From Halothermothrix sp. (GTDB taxonomy: Bacteria; Bacillota; Halanaerobiia; DY22613), in NCBI GenBank assembly GCA_016841825.1, contig JAENYK010000005.1:124001-188000 (forward strand): a DNA stretch of 64,000 bases, given 5' to 3'. A model generated the notes under the pieces. It saw only the letters and a program-made list of their open reading frames with translations, was not told the DNA's origin and did not search any database. Of the stretch, positions 10,901 through 20,110 are shown piece after piece; the stretch's first letter is position 1; each line of letters opens with the position of its first letter. Position numbers and translations under genes: made by a program.

Positions 10901-13900
10901 AGAGCTTAGTTAACTCATTAACCAGAATCTCCATGGAGACTCCATCGGCGATAATATGGTGAAAATCCATTATAAGTAGAAACTCTTCAGCACTCTGCTG
11001 TGTCAAATCTACTTTAAATAAAGGAGTTTGGGTTAAATTAAAAGGTTTGCTAAATCCCAGCAATCCACCTTCTTTATCACTCTGGTTTGAGAAAGCATCT
11101 TCTTCCCAGAGCCTAAAATCCAATTTAGCATCTGCTGAAACGATTTGAACCAGATCTCCCTCTCTGAAGCTAAATGCAGTACGTAAAGATTCATGGCGTT
11201 CAATTAGTTGTATAAAAGCCTGCTTCAGGCGAAATATATCAAGATTACCTGTAATTTGTAAAGCCATCGGCATATTATAGACAGTAGTCTCAGGTTCCAT
11301 CTCATTTAAGAGAAAGATTCTCCTCTGGGCAGACGAAGCAGGATAATAATCACCATCTGACTGACGAATCAACGGTTTGGATCGACTATGATCCAACTTT
11401 TTAATCTCCCGGGCGAAATCTTTGAGCACAGGATATTTGAAGATCAGGCTTATAGGAACCTCAATCTGCAATTTTTCGGATATTTGTCCGATCATCCGGG
11501 CTGCCTTTAAAGAATGTCCCCCGAGAATGAAAAAGCTATCGTTAACTCCCACCTGTTCTACCTTCAGAATTTGAGCAAAAATTTTGCAGATCAGCTCTTC
11601 TAGTTGATCTGCAGGAGCTGCAAAATCAACTCCTGTATGATTTACATCTAGTGGGTCGGGCAATGCTTTTCGATCAACTTTTCCACTGATTGTAAGTGGC
11701 AATTGTTCTAAGAAGACATATCTATTCGGAATCATATACTCAGGTAAGATAGCCGATAGATAATGCCGCAGTTCGGGGATAGTCAGTTCATCCGGAGTGG
11801 TTATATATGCAACTAGTTCTTTAACTCCCTGGCTATCAGTTTTGACCAGAACGACAACATCGCTAACTTTGGGATGTTCTCCCAATACAGTTTCAATCTC
11901 TCCCAACTCAATCCTAAATCCCCGAACTTTCACCTGATAATCCAATCTACCCATAAATTCAATCCCACCGTCAGGTAAATAGCGCCCCAGGTCACCTGAT
12001 TTGTATAAGATTTCACCGGGAAGTAGAGAACCAGAGATGAAGCTCTCCTGAGTCAACTCATCTCGGTTAAAGTATCCTTTTGCCAGACCATCACCGGCAA
12101 TATAGATCTCTCCTATAGCACCTACAGGAACTAATCGCAAATTTTTATTCAAAATGTATACTCTGGTATTGTTGATCGGTTTTCCGATAGGAATAGAACT
12201 AATACCATCAGTTAATTCTCTAATTGAATAACAACAGGTTAGAACACTATTTTCAGTTGGCCCATAAGCATTGATTAATCTAACCTTTGGTAATACCCGT
12301 AAAGCCTTTCTGATATGGGGTACTGACAAAGCTTCACCACCGATTAATAAATTTTTGAGTGCTGCCAGGCCTCCGGGAGCTTTATCGATGACCTGATTAA
12401 ACAGAGCAGTTGTTAACAGACAGGTCGTGACAGCAGATTCTTTTATGGTTTGAGATAACTTTACTATATCCAGTACAATATCTTTGGATATCATGATTAG
12501 CTGACCAGCGTTAAGCAGGCTGGCCCAGATCTCAAAAACTGAAGCATCAAAGCTGCAGGAAGCGATTTGCGTAATTCGTTCATCTGAACAAAATTCAACA
12601 TAATTAGGATTACAAACCAACCTGATAACTCCTTGATGCGGAACCATTACTCCTTTAGGTGTACCAGTTGATCCGGAAGTATATATTATATAAGCCAGAT
12701 TATCGTTAGTACTGAATTCGGGTAGATTATCCCAATCATAGACAGTCCATTCACCATCCTCATCGATGTCAATTAGATCAATATCTGGTTCGTTGATACT
12801 CATTGATTGTTTGATTACACCATCATTCTCTAAAACATTTTTTTCCACTCTTTGACTACTATCGGTTACCAGAACATGCAAATTCGTATCTTTAAAGATG
12901 AAAGACTTTCGCTCTTCAGGCCAGTCTCGTTCAATTGGGAGATAAACCCCACCTGCTTTCAAAATTCCCAGAATAGCCACAATCATTTTCGGAGAGCGTT
13001 CCAGCATGAGACCAACGATACAGCCATTGGTGATTCCTTTGTCTCTGAGTAATCTGGCCAATTGATTAGCTTGCTGATTTAACTCTTGATAAGTAAGCTT
13101 TTGATCCTGATAGCTTACAGCGATTTTTTCTGAATTGTGAATTACCTGATTTTGAAAAACTTGATGAATCGTCATATAATCTGGATATTCAACCTGAGTA
13201 TCATTAAACTCGAATAACAATTGATCCTTATCCCACTGAGAAAGAGCCTCCAGATCTTTCAGTTTAGCCTGGGGATTTTCCAGCACATTGATCATTAACT
13301 GCTTAAAATACCTGCTCATTCTAACAATTGTCTCATGCTTAAACAGAGCAGTTGCGTATTCAAAACTTAAATTCAGGGTATCCCCAAACTCTTCAGCAGT
13401 AAGCATCAGATCAAATTTGGCCACAGGATGAGAAATGGGTTGGAAGTGGAACTCCAATCCTGCAGCAGTCAAATATTTACTGCGTCGAACGTTATCTTCT
13501 AAGACAAACATGGTAGCAAATAATGGATTTTTACTCAAATCTCTCTGCACATTAAGCTTTTCAATCAATAGTTCAAAGGGATAATCTTGATTAGCCATAG
13601 CTGTCATTACTTTCTCTCTGACCTCTGCGAGATATTCAATAAAAATCCTTTCAGAGTGAGTAGTTAAGCGTAATGCTAATGTATTAACAAACATTCCCAT
13701 TAATTTATCAGTATCTGGATGACTACGACCAACACCTGGAGTTCCAATAATTATTTCTTCTTGATCTGAGTATTTGGTAAGGAACAGGTGATATAGCGCA
13801 AGTATAAGCATATAAAGAGTGATACCTTGATCGTTGATCAAATCTTTCAGCGAATCAAACATTTCTCTTTCAATGGAAAATTGATATCTATTACCCTTAA

Positions 13901-16900
13901 AATTCTGTACAGCAGGTCGTTGATAATCAGTGGGCAGGTTTAATTGAGGTATCTCACCAGATAGTTCCTGCAGCCAAAAATTTTCCTGATCAGTTAACTG
14001 ACCTGTAGTCAATAACTCTTCTTGCCATTCCGCAAAATCCCGATATTGAATCCGTAAAGCTGGCAATTCCTGTTTAGCATAGAGCTGACTAAACTCTCTA
14101 ACAAATATATCGAAGGACACACCATCAGAGATGATGTGATGAATATCTAATAAAAATAAATGTTTGTCCTGAGATAAGCTAAGCATTTCTCCCCGAAGAA
14201 GTGGTGCCTTTCCCAGATTAAAAGGCTGAACAAAATTTTTGACATATCCAGTCAGATCCATATCCACATCTATCTCCATGTTCTGTATAACAAATTCTAC
14301 TTTAGTCAGAACTTGTTGATAAATTCGTCCATTGAGCTGGACAAATTGAGTTCTTAATACCTGATGACGATCAATTAACTGGCAAAGAGTCTCAGTAAAA
14401 CGATTGAGATCTAATTTCCCTGTAATCTCCAGACTAATCGGCATATTATAAACTGTATTATCTGGATTCATTTGTTGAAGAAGATATAGACGTTTTTGAA
14501 CCGAAGATATTGGATAGTATTCCTTTTCAGGTTGAACAGTTATCTGCTGAAAGGTGAACTTTTGCTGATCCATCAGAGTTTTAGAAAGCTCTTCTACTGT
14601 GGGATTATCAAAAAAATCTTTTACAGATATTTCAACTTCTAACTCCCGCTGAATCCTGGCAACAACCCGGACAGCTTTTAGCGAATGTCCACCTAATTTA
14701 AAGAAATCATCCAAAATTCCTATTCTATCAATTTCCAGGATATCTTGCCAGATTGCAATTAATTTTATCTCAATCTCATTTTTGGGTGCTACATATTCTA
14801 CTTGATTTATTAATTCTAAAGGTTCAGGTAGAGCTTGACGATCTGTTTTGCCATTTGCCAATAGAGGAAACTGATCTAGAAAAACAAAATGTGTTGGTAT
14901 CATATATTCAGGTAAGGTTTTTCTCAAAAACTCTCTTAGTTCATCTAATAGGCGATTTTTTTCTAAGACTCTAGCAGCAGAAGTTTTAGAGAGAAGCAGA
15001 TAGCAGCAAAGATATTTATTTCCATCACTGGCAATTCTATCAGTTACGATTACTTCTTTTACCAGGGGATGTTGTAATAGTTGATTCTCAATCTCTCCTG
15101 TCTCTATTCGATATCCACGAATTTTAACTTGATTATCTAATCTCCCATAGTATTCTAAATTTCCATCAGGTAACCATCTAACCAGGTCGCCAGTACGATA
15201 CATTTTTCCACTTGATTTGAAAGGATTAGTGATAAATTTTTCAGAAGTCAATTTTGGTTCATTAACATAACCTCGAGCCAAACCTATTCCTGCAATACAC
15301 AGTTCTCCCCAGAATCCAATGGGTTGAAGAGTCATCGCTTGATTAACTACGAAGATCTGCAGATTAACTAGACCATCTCCAATAGGTACTGTTCGGTATT
15401 TTTCAAAATGGCTTAAATCAAATTTTGTTGCATAAATAGTAGCTTCAGTCGGACCATACAAATTGATAAATTCTATTCCCTGAGTCAACTGATAAAATCT
15501 TCTCACCTGTTCTTTTAAAATAGCTTCTCCAGCAACCATTAAATATTTTAAAGATTTAATTCTGGCAACATCATTGTCTTCCAAATAGTCCATAAACAGA
15601 TTGTACATAGCAGGAACCAAATTAAGATGAGTGACCTGATAATCTCGAATTCTATCGACAATTTTTTGGGGATCTTTTTCTCCTTCAGGTTCCAGTATCG
15701 CCAGACGAGCTCCCCCTAAAATCCATCCAAAAATCTCGGTCAAAGATACATCAAAGGTAAAATTCGTCTTTAATAAGTAGGTATCTCCAGGTGCAACCGG
15801 GAATTCTCTCTGCATATTAGATAACAGATTGCTCAAACTTCCATGTTCAACCAGCACTCCTTTAGGGCGGCCAGTGGAACCAGAGGTATAGATCACATAT
15901 GCCAGATCTCTCGGTTCGCAATGAACCTGATCTATTCTGGGATTGGCTAAATTAGTTTTTTGTTCAAATTTTGCATCCCTACAACTGATAATAACTGAAT
16001 TGATAAACTTTTTATGAACATTAAACTTTTCAGTCTCTGAAAAAATTGATTCCCTTGGGATAGTAAATCCCATTAAGTGTTCAATCGCAAGATCTTCCAC
16101 AAGAGAAATAAACTGTTCCTGATATAGAAGAATTTTGGCAGAACTATCATGCAAAATGTAATCAATTCTCTCTACTGGATAATCAGGGTGTATTGGTAGA
16201 TATGCCCCACCTGCTGTCAGAATTCCCAGTATCCCAACAATCATTTCCAGTGAGGGTTCTGTTATAATGCCAACTATGGTTTCATTCGTAACTCCCCAAT
16301 CTTTTAAAACAGATGCCAATTTTTCAACCATTATATCCAGTTCTTTATAGGAAATAATAGTATTCTGATAGACCAGTGCCTGAGCATCAGAATATTTTTC
16401 AACCTGTTCTTTCCATAATTTAGGGATTGGTTTACTTTTTAAAATTTCTTCAGTTTGCTGATTAAAACTATAAAGAATTTGTCTTTTCTCTTCAATCGTC
16501 AAAATATCCAATTCTGTAATCCTTCTATCAAGAGAATTGGGCATTTTTGATACAATATTTTCTAATATTTGATTAAGTCTATTGATTGTTGCAGTTGAGA
16601 CTAGATCAAGGTTATATAACCACTTCACTTTCAATCCTGGATAAGCTCCAGGTGAAAAAATTAAAGTAAGCTGATAATTGGTTAATTCAATAGATTGATA
16701 TGACTCTATCTGTAATCCGGGGAAACTATCCAACTGCTCAAGGGGATAATTCTCGAATACCAATAATGATTCAAATAGTTTTTCTTGACTGGCAAGTGGG
16801 CTAACTTTTTGAATTTCAACTAATGGAGTGTATGTATGGTCATGCAGTTGTTGACTATTTTTATGTACTTCTTTTAAAAGTTGACTTATCGTCTGATCAG

Positions 16901-17855
16901 TATCAGTCTTAATTCGCAAAGGAATAGTATTGATAAACAAACCAACCATCTTTTCGATATTCAAAATCTCCACAGGTCGTCCAGATACTGTCAAACCAAA
17001 AAGCACATCAAAACAGTTGTTATAGCGTTGGAGTAAGATACCCCATGCAGTATTAACAATATCTGTTAAAGTAATATTTAATCTTTTCGCGAGATTTTCC
17101 ATAGAATTACTCAATGGCTGATCCCACAAAATTTCTCTACTGCCCATCCCATCAACTGTGACTTCGCCAGGATTAACCAAAGGTATCGACGAATCTTCCG
17201 GCAAAAGAGTGTTTGTCTCAAAATCTGCTAAATATTCCTTCCAGAAGATCAGGTCTTGTTCCATATCTCTGGATTTGAGCCATTTGAGATAATTTTTAAA
17301 TACCTGTTTAGGTGATATCTCAATCGCTAAACCTTGAAGAATTCTATTGTATGCTTCTAAAAATTCCTGCAGAATTATTGCTGTACTCCATCCATCCAAA
17401 ATAATATGGTGATAACTTAAGAGAACAAAATATTTTATCTCAGACATTTTGTACAGGTGAATCCTAAAAGGTGGTTTAACCTCTAATTCAAAACTTCTCT
17501 GACGGTCCAGGAGTGATATCTTCTTTACTTGTTCTTCTTTTGCTGCTTCAGTAAAATGAGACATATCTGTAAAGGTAAATTGAAGCTCTTGCTCCTGTAA
17601 AATAATTTGAACTGGACGTTCAATCTTTTTCCAACGAAAAATAGTTCTCAGTAATTGATTTACTTGAATAACATGATTCCAACTTTTAAGAAAGACTTTT
17701 ACATCTATATGTGTTCGAAACTCTAATAACAGTTGTTCAAAATATTGTGGAGAATCTGGGTCATGTAGATAGTGATATAATATTCCTTCTTGCATAGGAG
17801 TCAAACTCAATATATCTTCAACATTATGAAAGTTTTCTCGTTTAGAAGTATTCAT
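4914..17855 (-). CDS. Four-module nonribosomal peptide synthetase (C-A-PCP)x4
   Basis: This 4313-residue cytoplasmic megasynthase should add four amino acids to a growing peptide. Condensation motifs are near residues 153 (HHIILDG), 1243 (HHIISDG), 2303 (HHIIADG) and 3383 (HHIISDA, with Ala for the usual Gly). Adenylation A3 motifs YTSGSTGxPKG are near 658, 1727, 2775 and 3850. Carrier serines (GGHSL three times, GGNSL last) are near 1056, 2113, 3198 and 4250. There is no epimerase, methyltransferase or thioesterase, so release happens elsewhere. Hand-read pocket residues: A4 gives DFWNIGMVH, the classic threonine code; A2 gives DAFLLGAVL, probably a hydrophobic residue; A3 gives DVANLGCVD, in an ornithine/lysine-like framework but with Asn for the usual Glu; A1 gives DVTNMALIY, unassigned. 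The N-terminal C domain means it accepts an upstream peptidyl carrier. The acidic C-terminus (DDEIEEFIM) may be a docking tail. Confidence 0.96.
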   Translation of the reverse strand: MNTSKRENFHNVEDILSLTPMQEGILYHYLHDPDSPQYFEQLLLEFRTHIDVKVFLKSWNHVIQVNQLLRTIFRWKKIERPVQIILQEQELQFTFTDMSHFTEAAKEEQVKKISLLDRQRSFELEVKPPFRIHLYKMSEIKYFVLLSYHHIILDGWSTAIILQEFLEAYNRILQGLAIEISPKQVFKNYLKWLKSRDMEQDLIFWKEYLADFETNTLLPEDSSIPLVNPGEVTVDGMGSREILWDQPLSNSMENLAKRLNITLTDIVNTAWGILLQRYNNCFDVLFGLTVSGRPVEILNIEKMVGLFINTIPLRIKTDTDQTISQLLKEVHKNSQQLHDHTYTPLVEIQKVSPLASQEKLFESLLVFENYPLEQLDSFPGLQIESYQSIELTNYQLTLIFSPGAYPGLKVKWLYNLDLVSTATINRLNQILENIVSKMPNSLDRRITELDILTIEEKRQILYSFNQQTEEILKSKPIPKLWKEQVEKYSDAQALVYQNTIISYKELDIMVEKLASVLKDWGVTNETIVGIITEPSLEMIVGILGILTAGGAYLPIHPDYPVERIDYILHDSSAKILLYQEQFISLVEDLAIEHLMGFTIPRESIFSETEKFNVHKKFINSVIISCRDAKFEQKTNLANPRIDQVHCEPRDLAYVIYTSGSTGRPKGVLVEHGSLSNLLSNMQREFPVAPGDTYLLKTNFTFDVSLTEIFGWILGGARLAILEPEGEKDPQKIVDRIRDYQVTHLNLVPAMYNLFMDYLEDNDVARIKSLKYLMVAGEAILKEQVRRFYQLTQGIEFINLYGPTEATIYATKFDLSHFEKYRTVPIGDGLVNLQIFVVNQAMTLQPIGFWGELCIAGIGLARGYVNEPKLTSEKFITNPFKSSGKMYRTGDLVRWLPDGNLEYYGRLDNQVKIRGYRIETGEIENQLLQHPLVKEVIVTDRIASDGNKYLCCYLLLSKTSAARVLEKNRLLDELREFLRKTLPEYMIPTHFVFLDQFPLLANGKTDRQALPEPLELINQVEYVAPKNEIEIKLIAIWQDILEIDRIGILDDFFKLGGHSLKAVRVVARIQRELEVEISVKDFFDNPTVEELSKTLMDQQKFTFQQITVQPEKEYYPISSVQKRLYLLQQMNPDNTVYNMPISLEITGKLDLNRFTETLCQLIDRHQVLRTQFVQLNGRIYQQVLTKVEFVIQNMEIDVDMDLTGYVKNFVQPFNLGKAPLLRGEMLSLSQDKHLFLLDIHHIISDGVSFDIFVREFSQLYAKQELPALRIQYRDFAEWQEELLTTGQLTDQENFWLQELSGEIPQLNLPTDYQRPAVQNFKGNRYQFSIEREMFDSLKDLINDQGITLYMLILALYHLFLTKYSDQEEIIIGTPGVGRSHPDTDKLMGMFVNTLALRLTTHSERIFIEYLAEVREKVMTAMANQDYPFELLIEKLNVQRDLSKNPLFATMFVLEDNVRRSKYLTAAGLEFHFQPISHPVAKFDLMLTAEEFGDTLNLSFEYATALFKHETIVRMSRYFKQLMINVLENPQAKLKDLEALSQWDKDQLLFEFNDTQVEYPDYMTIHQVFQNQVIHNSEKIAVSYQDQKLTYQELNQQANQLARLLRDKGITNGCIVGLMLERSPKMIVAILGILKAGGVYLPIERDWPEERKSFIFKDTNLHVLVTDSSQRVEKNVLENDGVIKQSMSINEPDIDLIDIDEDGEWTVYDWDNLPEFSTNDNLAYIIYTSGSTGTPKGVMVPHQGVIRLVCNPNYVEFCSDERITQIASCSFDASVFEIWASLLNAGQLIMISKDIVLDIVKLSQTIKESAVTTCLLTTALFNQVIDKAPGGLAALKNLLIGGEALSVPHIRKALRVLPKVRLINAYGPTENSVLTCCYSIRELTDGISSIPIGKPINNTRVYILNKNLRLVPVGAIGEIYIAGDGLAKGYFNRDELTQESFISGSLLPGEILYKSGDLGRYLPDGGIEFMGRLDYQVKVRGFRIELGEIETVLGEHPKVSDVVVLVKTDSQGVKELVAYITTPDELTIPELRHYLSAILPEYMIPNRYVFLEQLPLTISGKVDRKALPDPLDVNHTGVDFAAPADQLEELICKIFAQILKVEQVGVNDSFFILGGHSLKAARMIGQISEKLQIEVPISLIFKYPVLKDFAREIKKLDHSRSKPLIRQSDGDYYPASSAQRRIFLLNEMEPETTVYNMPMALQITGNLDIFRLKQAFIQLIERHESLRTAFSFREGDLVQIVSADAKLDFRLWEEDAFSNQSDKEGGLLGFSKPFNLTQTPLFKVDLTQQSAEEFLLIMDFHHIIADGVSMEILVNELTKLYAGENLPNVKFQYRDFVAWQSELFESSGFKAQEDYWLDQFAGEIPVLNLPLDRARPQIQNFAGDSVEVTIDRAFTSKIRELAEQQGVTVFMLLLAIYKLLLVRYTDLEDVVVGIPISGRSHRDLAEVIGMIVNTLAIHSYPRLETNFVTYLGQIKTLILQSLENQDYPFELLVEKLELRRDLSRNPVFDTMFDFQTGILAGEGIKLQGVEIKSFPIKSQISKFDLNLTAVDKEDGIMFKMIYSTKLFNSNTIARMMDHYLNLLRAIISNPFQKLGLVPILSSEENKQLIQEFNQTARCYPTDKLIYQLFETYADIQPDKIAVAAGSKNWRYGELNQQANQLAHLLLKHGVGIEKKVGIMLNRTGEMISGVLGVLKAGAGYIPIDPLYPEERIRYLLQDSGTEVLITSSEQVSKIPQDWAGEHLVLDDLTLQLGKESTANPEIMLNGVNLAYVIYTSGSTGNPKGVMVEHRNLLNSHYSWKEQFDLDHYIPHLLQLASFSFDVFIADICRSICCGGLMVIAGDERSSLPALYSLLADYRINIVNGTPGLLLPLMDYIEQEQLELRDLRYLLIGADSWHLVDYRQLVERYHNQFIVANCYGVTEAAVDASWYIEKYNLPELDGLVPIGKPIYNVQIYILDKYLNPVPLGVVGDLYIGGDGVARGYLNRPQLTEERFIPDPFRTSSVNPGVIEHRLYKTGDLGRYLPDGNIEFLGRSDNQVKIRGYRIELGEIEAVLLKHPMVRYGVVIARKGNDDIPYLAAYFVPQIDVPIQQDLPGEPDNSILQSAQMSISHEKLTETIKENLRASLPEFMVPDILILLDNLPLTPNGKVDLQALPEYQTNAIYQPPVTRLEKALAKIWREQLGIEQVGLKDNFFHLGGHSLKAMQMLTIIYQQFAVEITLGQFFVRPTLQGLANLVDQAKPIDYQQIQPLEEREYYPVSSAQNRLFFLYQFEPDSLNYNMPAVLEIQGNLDTPRLNKIFQQIINIHESLRTSFKLVKGEVVQKIHPDLAFELWEREIQPSVEVIKREITQFIRPFDLTCEPLFRSKLFRLGKERYLLLLDMHHIISDAVSMDIIIHDLIRGYDGQKLTPPAIQYRHFAVWQQRWLTTGRFKEQERFWLQEFAGEIPVLNLLTDYPRPRVQNHQGNNWHFLLEEELVSELKGLANHNNATLYMIMLTIYNILLARYTGQEEIIIGSPIAGRSHPEVQNVVGMFVNTLAIKNYPEFGKTFNSFLKEVKDKTLKVFENQDYQFEMLVDNLKLERDLGRNPLFDTVFVLQNTETAGREIKLPGITFNDYLFEHLIAKFDLTLLAVEKEGQINCTFNYCTKLFKESTVQRMAGHYKNIIRNIISSPSRVLGSIDLLSSGEKRSLLIDFNRTPASYPERMTIDQIFAEQVTRFAENIAVVGGEEQITYNRLLTRANQIAELLQRIGVVADTLVGLMIERSLEMVVSILGILRAGGAYVPLDPDYPLERLSYMLEDSGVKILITQSSLREQIPENFSGEIVYLDQISWDTGDKNPKRAAKADNLAYIIYTSGSTGKPKGMMIEHRNVVRLFKSTPTNFDFDSEDIWTLFHSYCFDFSVWEIFGALLFGGKLIIVDQKTRINTEAFLMLCKREKVTVLNQTPAAFYNFIEMEKMSQEHSLNQHLRYVIFGGEALNFRKLNPWMEIYDPDEIKLINMYGITETTVHVTYKRISTEDISDTNRSLIGRPIYTTTLYLFDKMGNLVPPGVPGEIYVGGLGLGRGYLHRPELTKEKFITAPFDSAKRLYRSGDLGRFLEDGTLEYLGRIDHQLKIRGFRIEIGEIEANILQYPEIQDVIVIERFDQYQQNYLVGYLVIKEENSATFKLQSLQEYLGQKLPEYMIPTTFMLLDCLPLTSNGKVNHKALPEPDFGSNLKEYIAPRNKLEERLAGIWQQVLGRERIGVTDNFFTIGGNSLSLMKVFSELREAFPEMELTITDLFKYNSISAISEFICTRLEVVDDSQNEVTDDEIEEFIM

Positions 17856-18118
17856 TGTCCTTATCTCCTCCCTTTTTAAATAATCACACAGGCATTAAAA
17901 ATTACCTATTTTTAAACATTAATAACATTACATATATTCTACATATGTCATTTCCTTTCCTTCTATATATTTATTTTATGTTATAAATATGCATTAATTT
18001 TCATAACGAAATAAATAATACTCTCTCAAAAAAATAAACCTTTCAACCATTTTCTTTCTCGGTAAAGAATCTCTACTCTAAAAGATATTTTCTGGTAAAG
18101 TAAAAATGGTGTAACTGT

Positions 18119-18147
18119 ATAATAAGAAGTCATTCAGATTTAACCAA
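18119..18147 (-). promoter_or_regulatory. Candidate sigma-A promoter of the four-module NRPS gene
   Basis: On the minus strand, TTGGTT (18142-18147) and TATTAT (18119-18124) are 17 nt apart. Transcription would begin near 18112 and leave an untranslated leader of about 255 nt. Apart from this and the terminator at 18167-18209, nothing else was recognised in the 472-nt gap 17856-18327. Confidence 0.45.
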
Positions 18148-18166
18148 TAACTATTTTTTGAATAAT

Positions 18167-18209
18167 AAAAGTCTACTTTCAGATACCACCTGAAAGTAGA
18201 CTTTTATTT
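18167..18209 (-). terminator. Rho-independent terminator after the methyltransferase gene
   Basis: A perfect 16-nt stem (AAAAGTCTACTTTCAG and its complement, 7-nt loop) is flanked by A/T runs on both sides. It would end the methyltransferase transcript before the NRPS promoter region. Confidence 0.8.
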
Positions 18210-18327
18210 GAGTTAATTCTAATTGTTTGTCCAATACACTATCAACTTAGTACATTTTCTTTTCTAAAAGAACCGCTGGATAGATTACTGGTATAGCTTT
18301 TTATCTCTAAAAACTTTTATTCATGAC

Positions 18328-19053
18328 TTAGTAAGAAGCTTTTATTTTACGTGCTCTGAGAAATAAAAACTGCGGATTATTACACAATTTTTCATAATTC
18401 CTGGGTGATTTTACTTTAAATTTTTCGGTCGGCATAGGTTCAATTAGATTTTCTAAAATAAACCCATGTTCCAGAACTGGTGCAATGATTTTATTCAAAG
18501 GTCTCCGGTAAAATTGAACTTTAACTTTTCCAGAATGAGTAGTCCATTCATCTTGTAATAATTCCGTAGCAAAATAGTTCTCCCGTTTAAAGTATTGAAA
18601 ATCCATGAAAGGATGATGTACCGAAAAAACCAGGTGACCAGACGGTCTCAAAATTCGATTGAACTCTCCCATTATCTGTTCCCAATCTTTGAGATAATGT
18701 AAAACTAATGATGATATAATGAGATCAAATGATTTATTATCGAAATTCAATGGATCATTTAGATTAGCTAACAGAATAGTCGCCTGGTCACCAACCCTTT
18801 TTTTGGTCATTTCGATCATATTTGGACTAAAGTCGATTGCTGTTACTTCTGCCTCATGATCTAAAAGCCATTTAGTATACCATCCCGCAGCACACCCTGC
18901 ATCCAATACTTTTTTGCCAGTAACATCCGGTAATAGTGATAAAGTCCCTGGTCTTTCGTAATCAGCATTGTATGGTTTTTCGTCAATATACGTAAAATAT
19001 TCATCAGCTAAAATCTCATAGGACTCATACGAAATATTTTTTTCATCAGACAT
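18328..19053 (-). CDS. Class I SAM-dependent methyltransferase
   Basis: The 241-residue protein carries the Rossmann-type SAM-binding motif I, VLDAGCAAGWYTKWL, at about residues 49-63, followed by the acidic end of strand 2 (AIDFSP) and the motif around LIISSLVLHYLKDW. This is the Methyltransf_11/UbiE-like family. The substrate cannot be read from sequence. It is monocistronic by appearance, with its own terminator, and sits directly upstream of the NRPS gene on the same strand. A tailoring role (N-, O- or C-methylation of the peptide) is possible but unproven; a small-molecule or quinone methyltransferase is the alternative. Confidence 0.85.
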   Translation of the reverse strand: MSDEKNISYESYEILADEYFTYIDEKPYNADYERPGTLSLLPDVTGKKVLDAGCAAGWYTKWLLDHEAEVTAIDFSPNMIEMTKKRVGDQATILLANLNDPLNFDNKSFDLIISSLVLHYLKDWEQIMGEFNRILRPSGHLVFSVHHPFMDFQYFKRENYFATELLQDEWTTHSGKVKVQFYRRPLNKIIAPVLEHGFILENLIEPMPTEKFKVKSPRNYEKLCNNPQFLFLRARKIKASY

Positions 19054-19192
19054 AAATATACCCCTTTCAAAATAATTAGCTACTTAAGACAATTCTATTT
19101 TACTGTATATCTCCACAAAAAAGCAAAATTGAACTTAACGTCTCTTAAAGATTGGTGTAATTAATGATAAATTATTCAAACTGTATATAATA

Positions 19193-19759
19193 TTATTTTT
19201 TATCCTGGAGCTCATTTTCCCTAATCAACTCAAAAACTTTCTTAATAAATTCAGTTTTCCCATTAGAGTAAGCAGTCCTTTTGTTACTAAACCGTTCAGC
19301 CAACTCTCTTTTTATGTCTGCGTACTGTTGAACAATTTTTGGAGACTGACGTAAAAAGTCACGAAAAGCAATATGTTTGGCTAATTGTTCACTATCTTTT
19401 GGGCAAACGTATAAATGATGGTCTAGCCAATGCTTTGTTTGTTCATTCCGCGGAACTTCAGCACTTTCTCTTGCAAAAGCTTCTCTACCTTTTATCCCCA
19501 GGTCTCCTTCATAAATATAGCCTAATTTTGATAAAATACTGACAATTGCCGGAAAGTTATCCATCGATTCAATCACTACATCAATATCCAGGATTGGCTT
19601 TGCCGCAAGGCCCGGAACTGAAGTGCTTCCTATATGTTCAATAGATATAGCATACTCACCTAAATTTTTTTGTAAAATTAGATTCAATTCCTTAAAAACT
19701 GCCGCCCATGAATCATCGTAATCAACAATTGAAACAGGTTCGTTTTTGTTCAAAGGCAT
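19193..19759 (-). CDS. GrpB family protein (nucleotidyltransferase-like fold)
   Basis: The protein of about 188 residues shows the GrpB signature: VDYDDSWAAVFKEL near the start, then IEHIGSTSVPGLAAKPILDIDVVIE with the paired acidic residues of a nucleotidyltransferase-type active site. The family is small and its biochemical role is not established; members are often annotated as UPF0157. The start is set at ATG 19759, where AAGGAG (19769-19774) sits 9 nt upstream. The open frame continues to 19831 through a hydrophobic stretch with no ribosome binding site and unlike the family, so that extension is not used. No link to the flanking biosynthetic genes is evident. Confidence 0.85.
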   Translation of the reverse strand: MPLNKNEPVSIVDYDDSWAAVFKELNLILQKNLGEYAISIEHIGSTSVPGLAAKPILDIDVVIESMDNFPAIVSILSKLGYIYEGDLGIKGREAFARESAEVPRNEQTKHWLDHHLYVCPKDSEQLAKHIAFRDFLRQSPKIVQQYADIKRELAERFSNKRTAYSNGKTEFIKKVFELIRENELQDKK

Positions 19760-20025
19760 AAGAATCATCTCCTTAAAGTAGATTTCTGAAAATATAATCA
19801 AAATGCACTGAATCATAATCAAGAAAATCACCTTTTATTATTTTCTCCTCAAATAACTGTCCTGTCCAGTGATATTACTATTCTCATCATAAATGTCCCA
19901 TATTTCCATCTGAGATTACACCTCCTTATTGATTTGACTGATTCCCTTAACTAAATAGTAAATCTATCTATCTTTCTTCATACCATTTAAAAAACCTTTG
20001 TATTTTAAAATATTTAATTTTTTGA

Positions 20026-20064
20026 ATTAAAAATCCTGCTGATTGATAGAATTCAATAGCAGGA
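20026..20064 (-). terminator. Terminator after the HAD hydrolase gene
   Basis: TCCTGCT (20034-20040) pairs with AGCAGGA (20058-20064), with a further ATTGA/TCAAT stem inside. On the minus strand the hairpin is followed by TTTTTAATT. The rest of the gap 19760-20110 shows nothing recognisable. Confidence 0.65.
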
Positions 20065-20110
20065 ACATTAGATTAACTACGTTTACGATTTTTAAAATTT
20101 ATCGAGGTCA

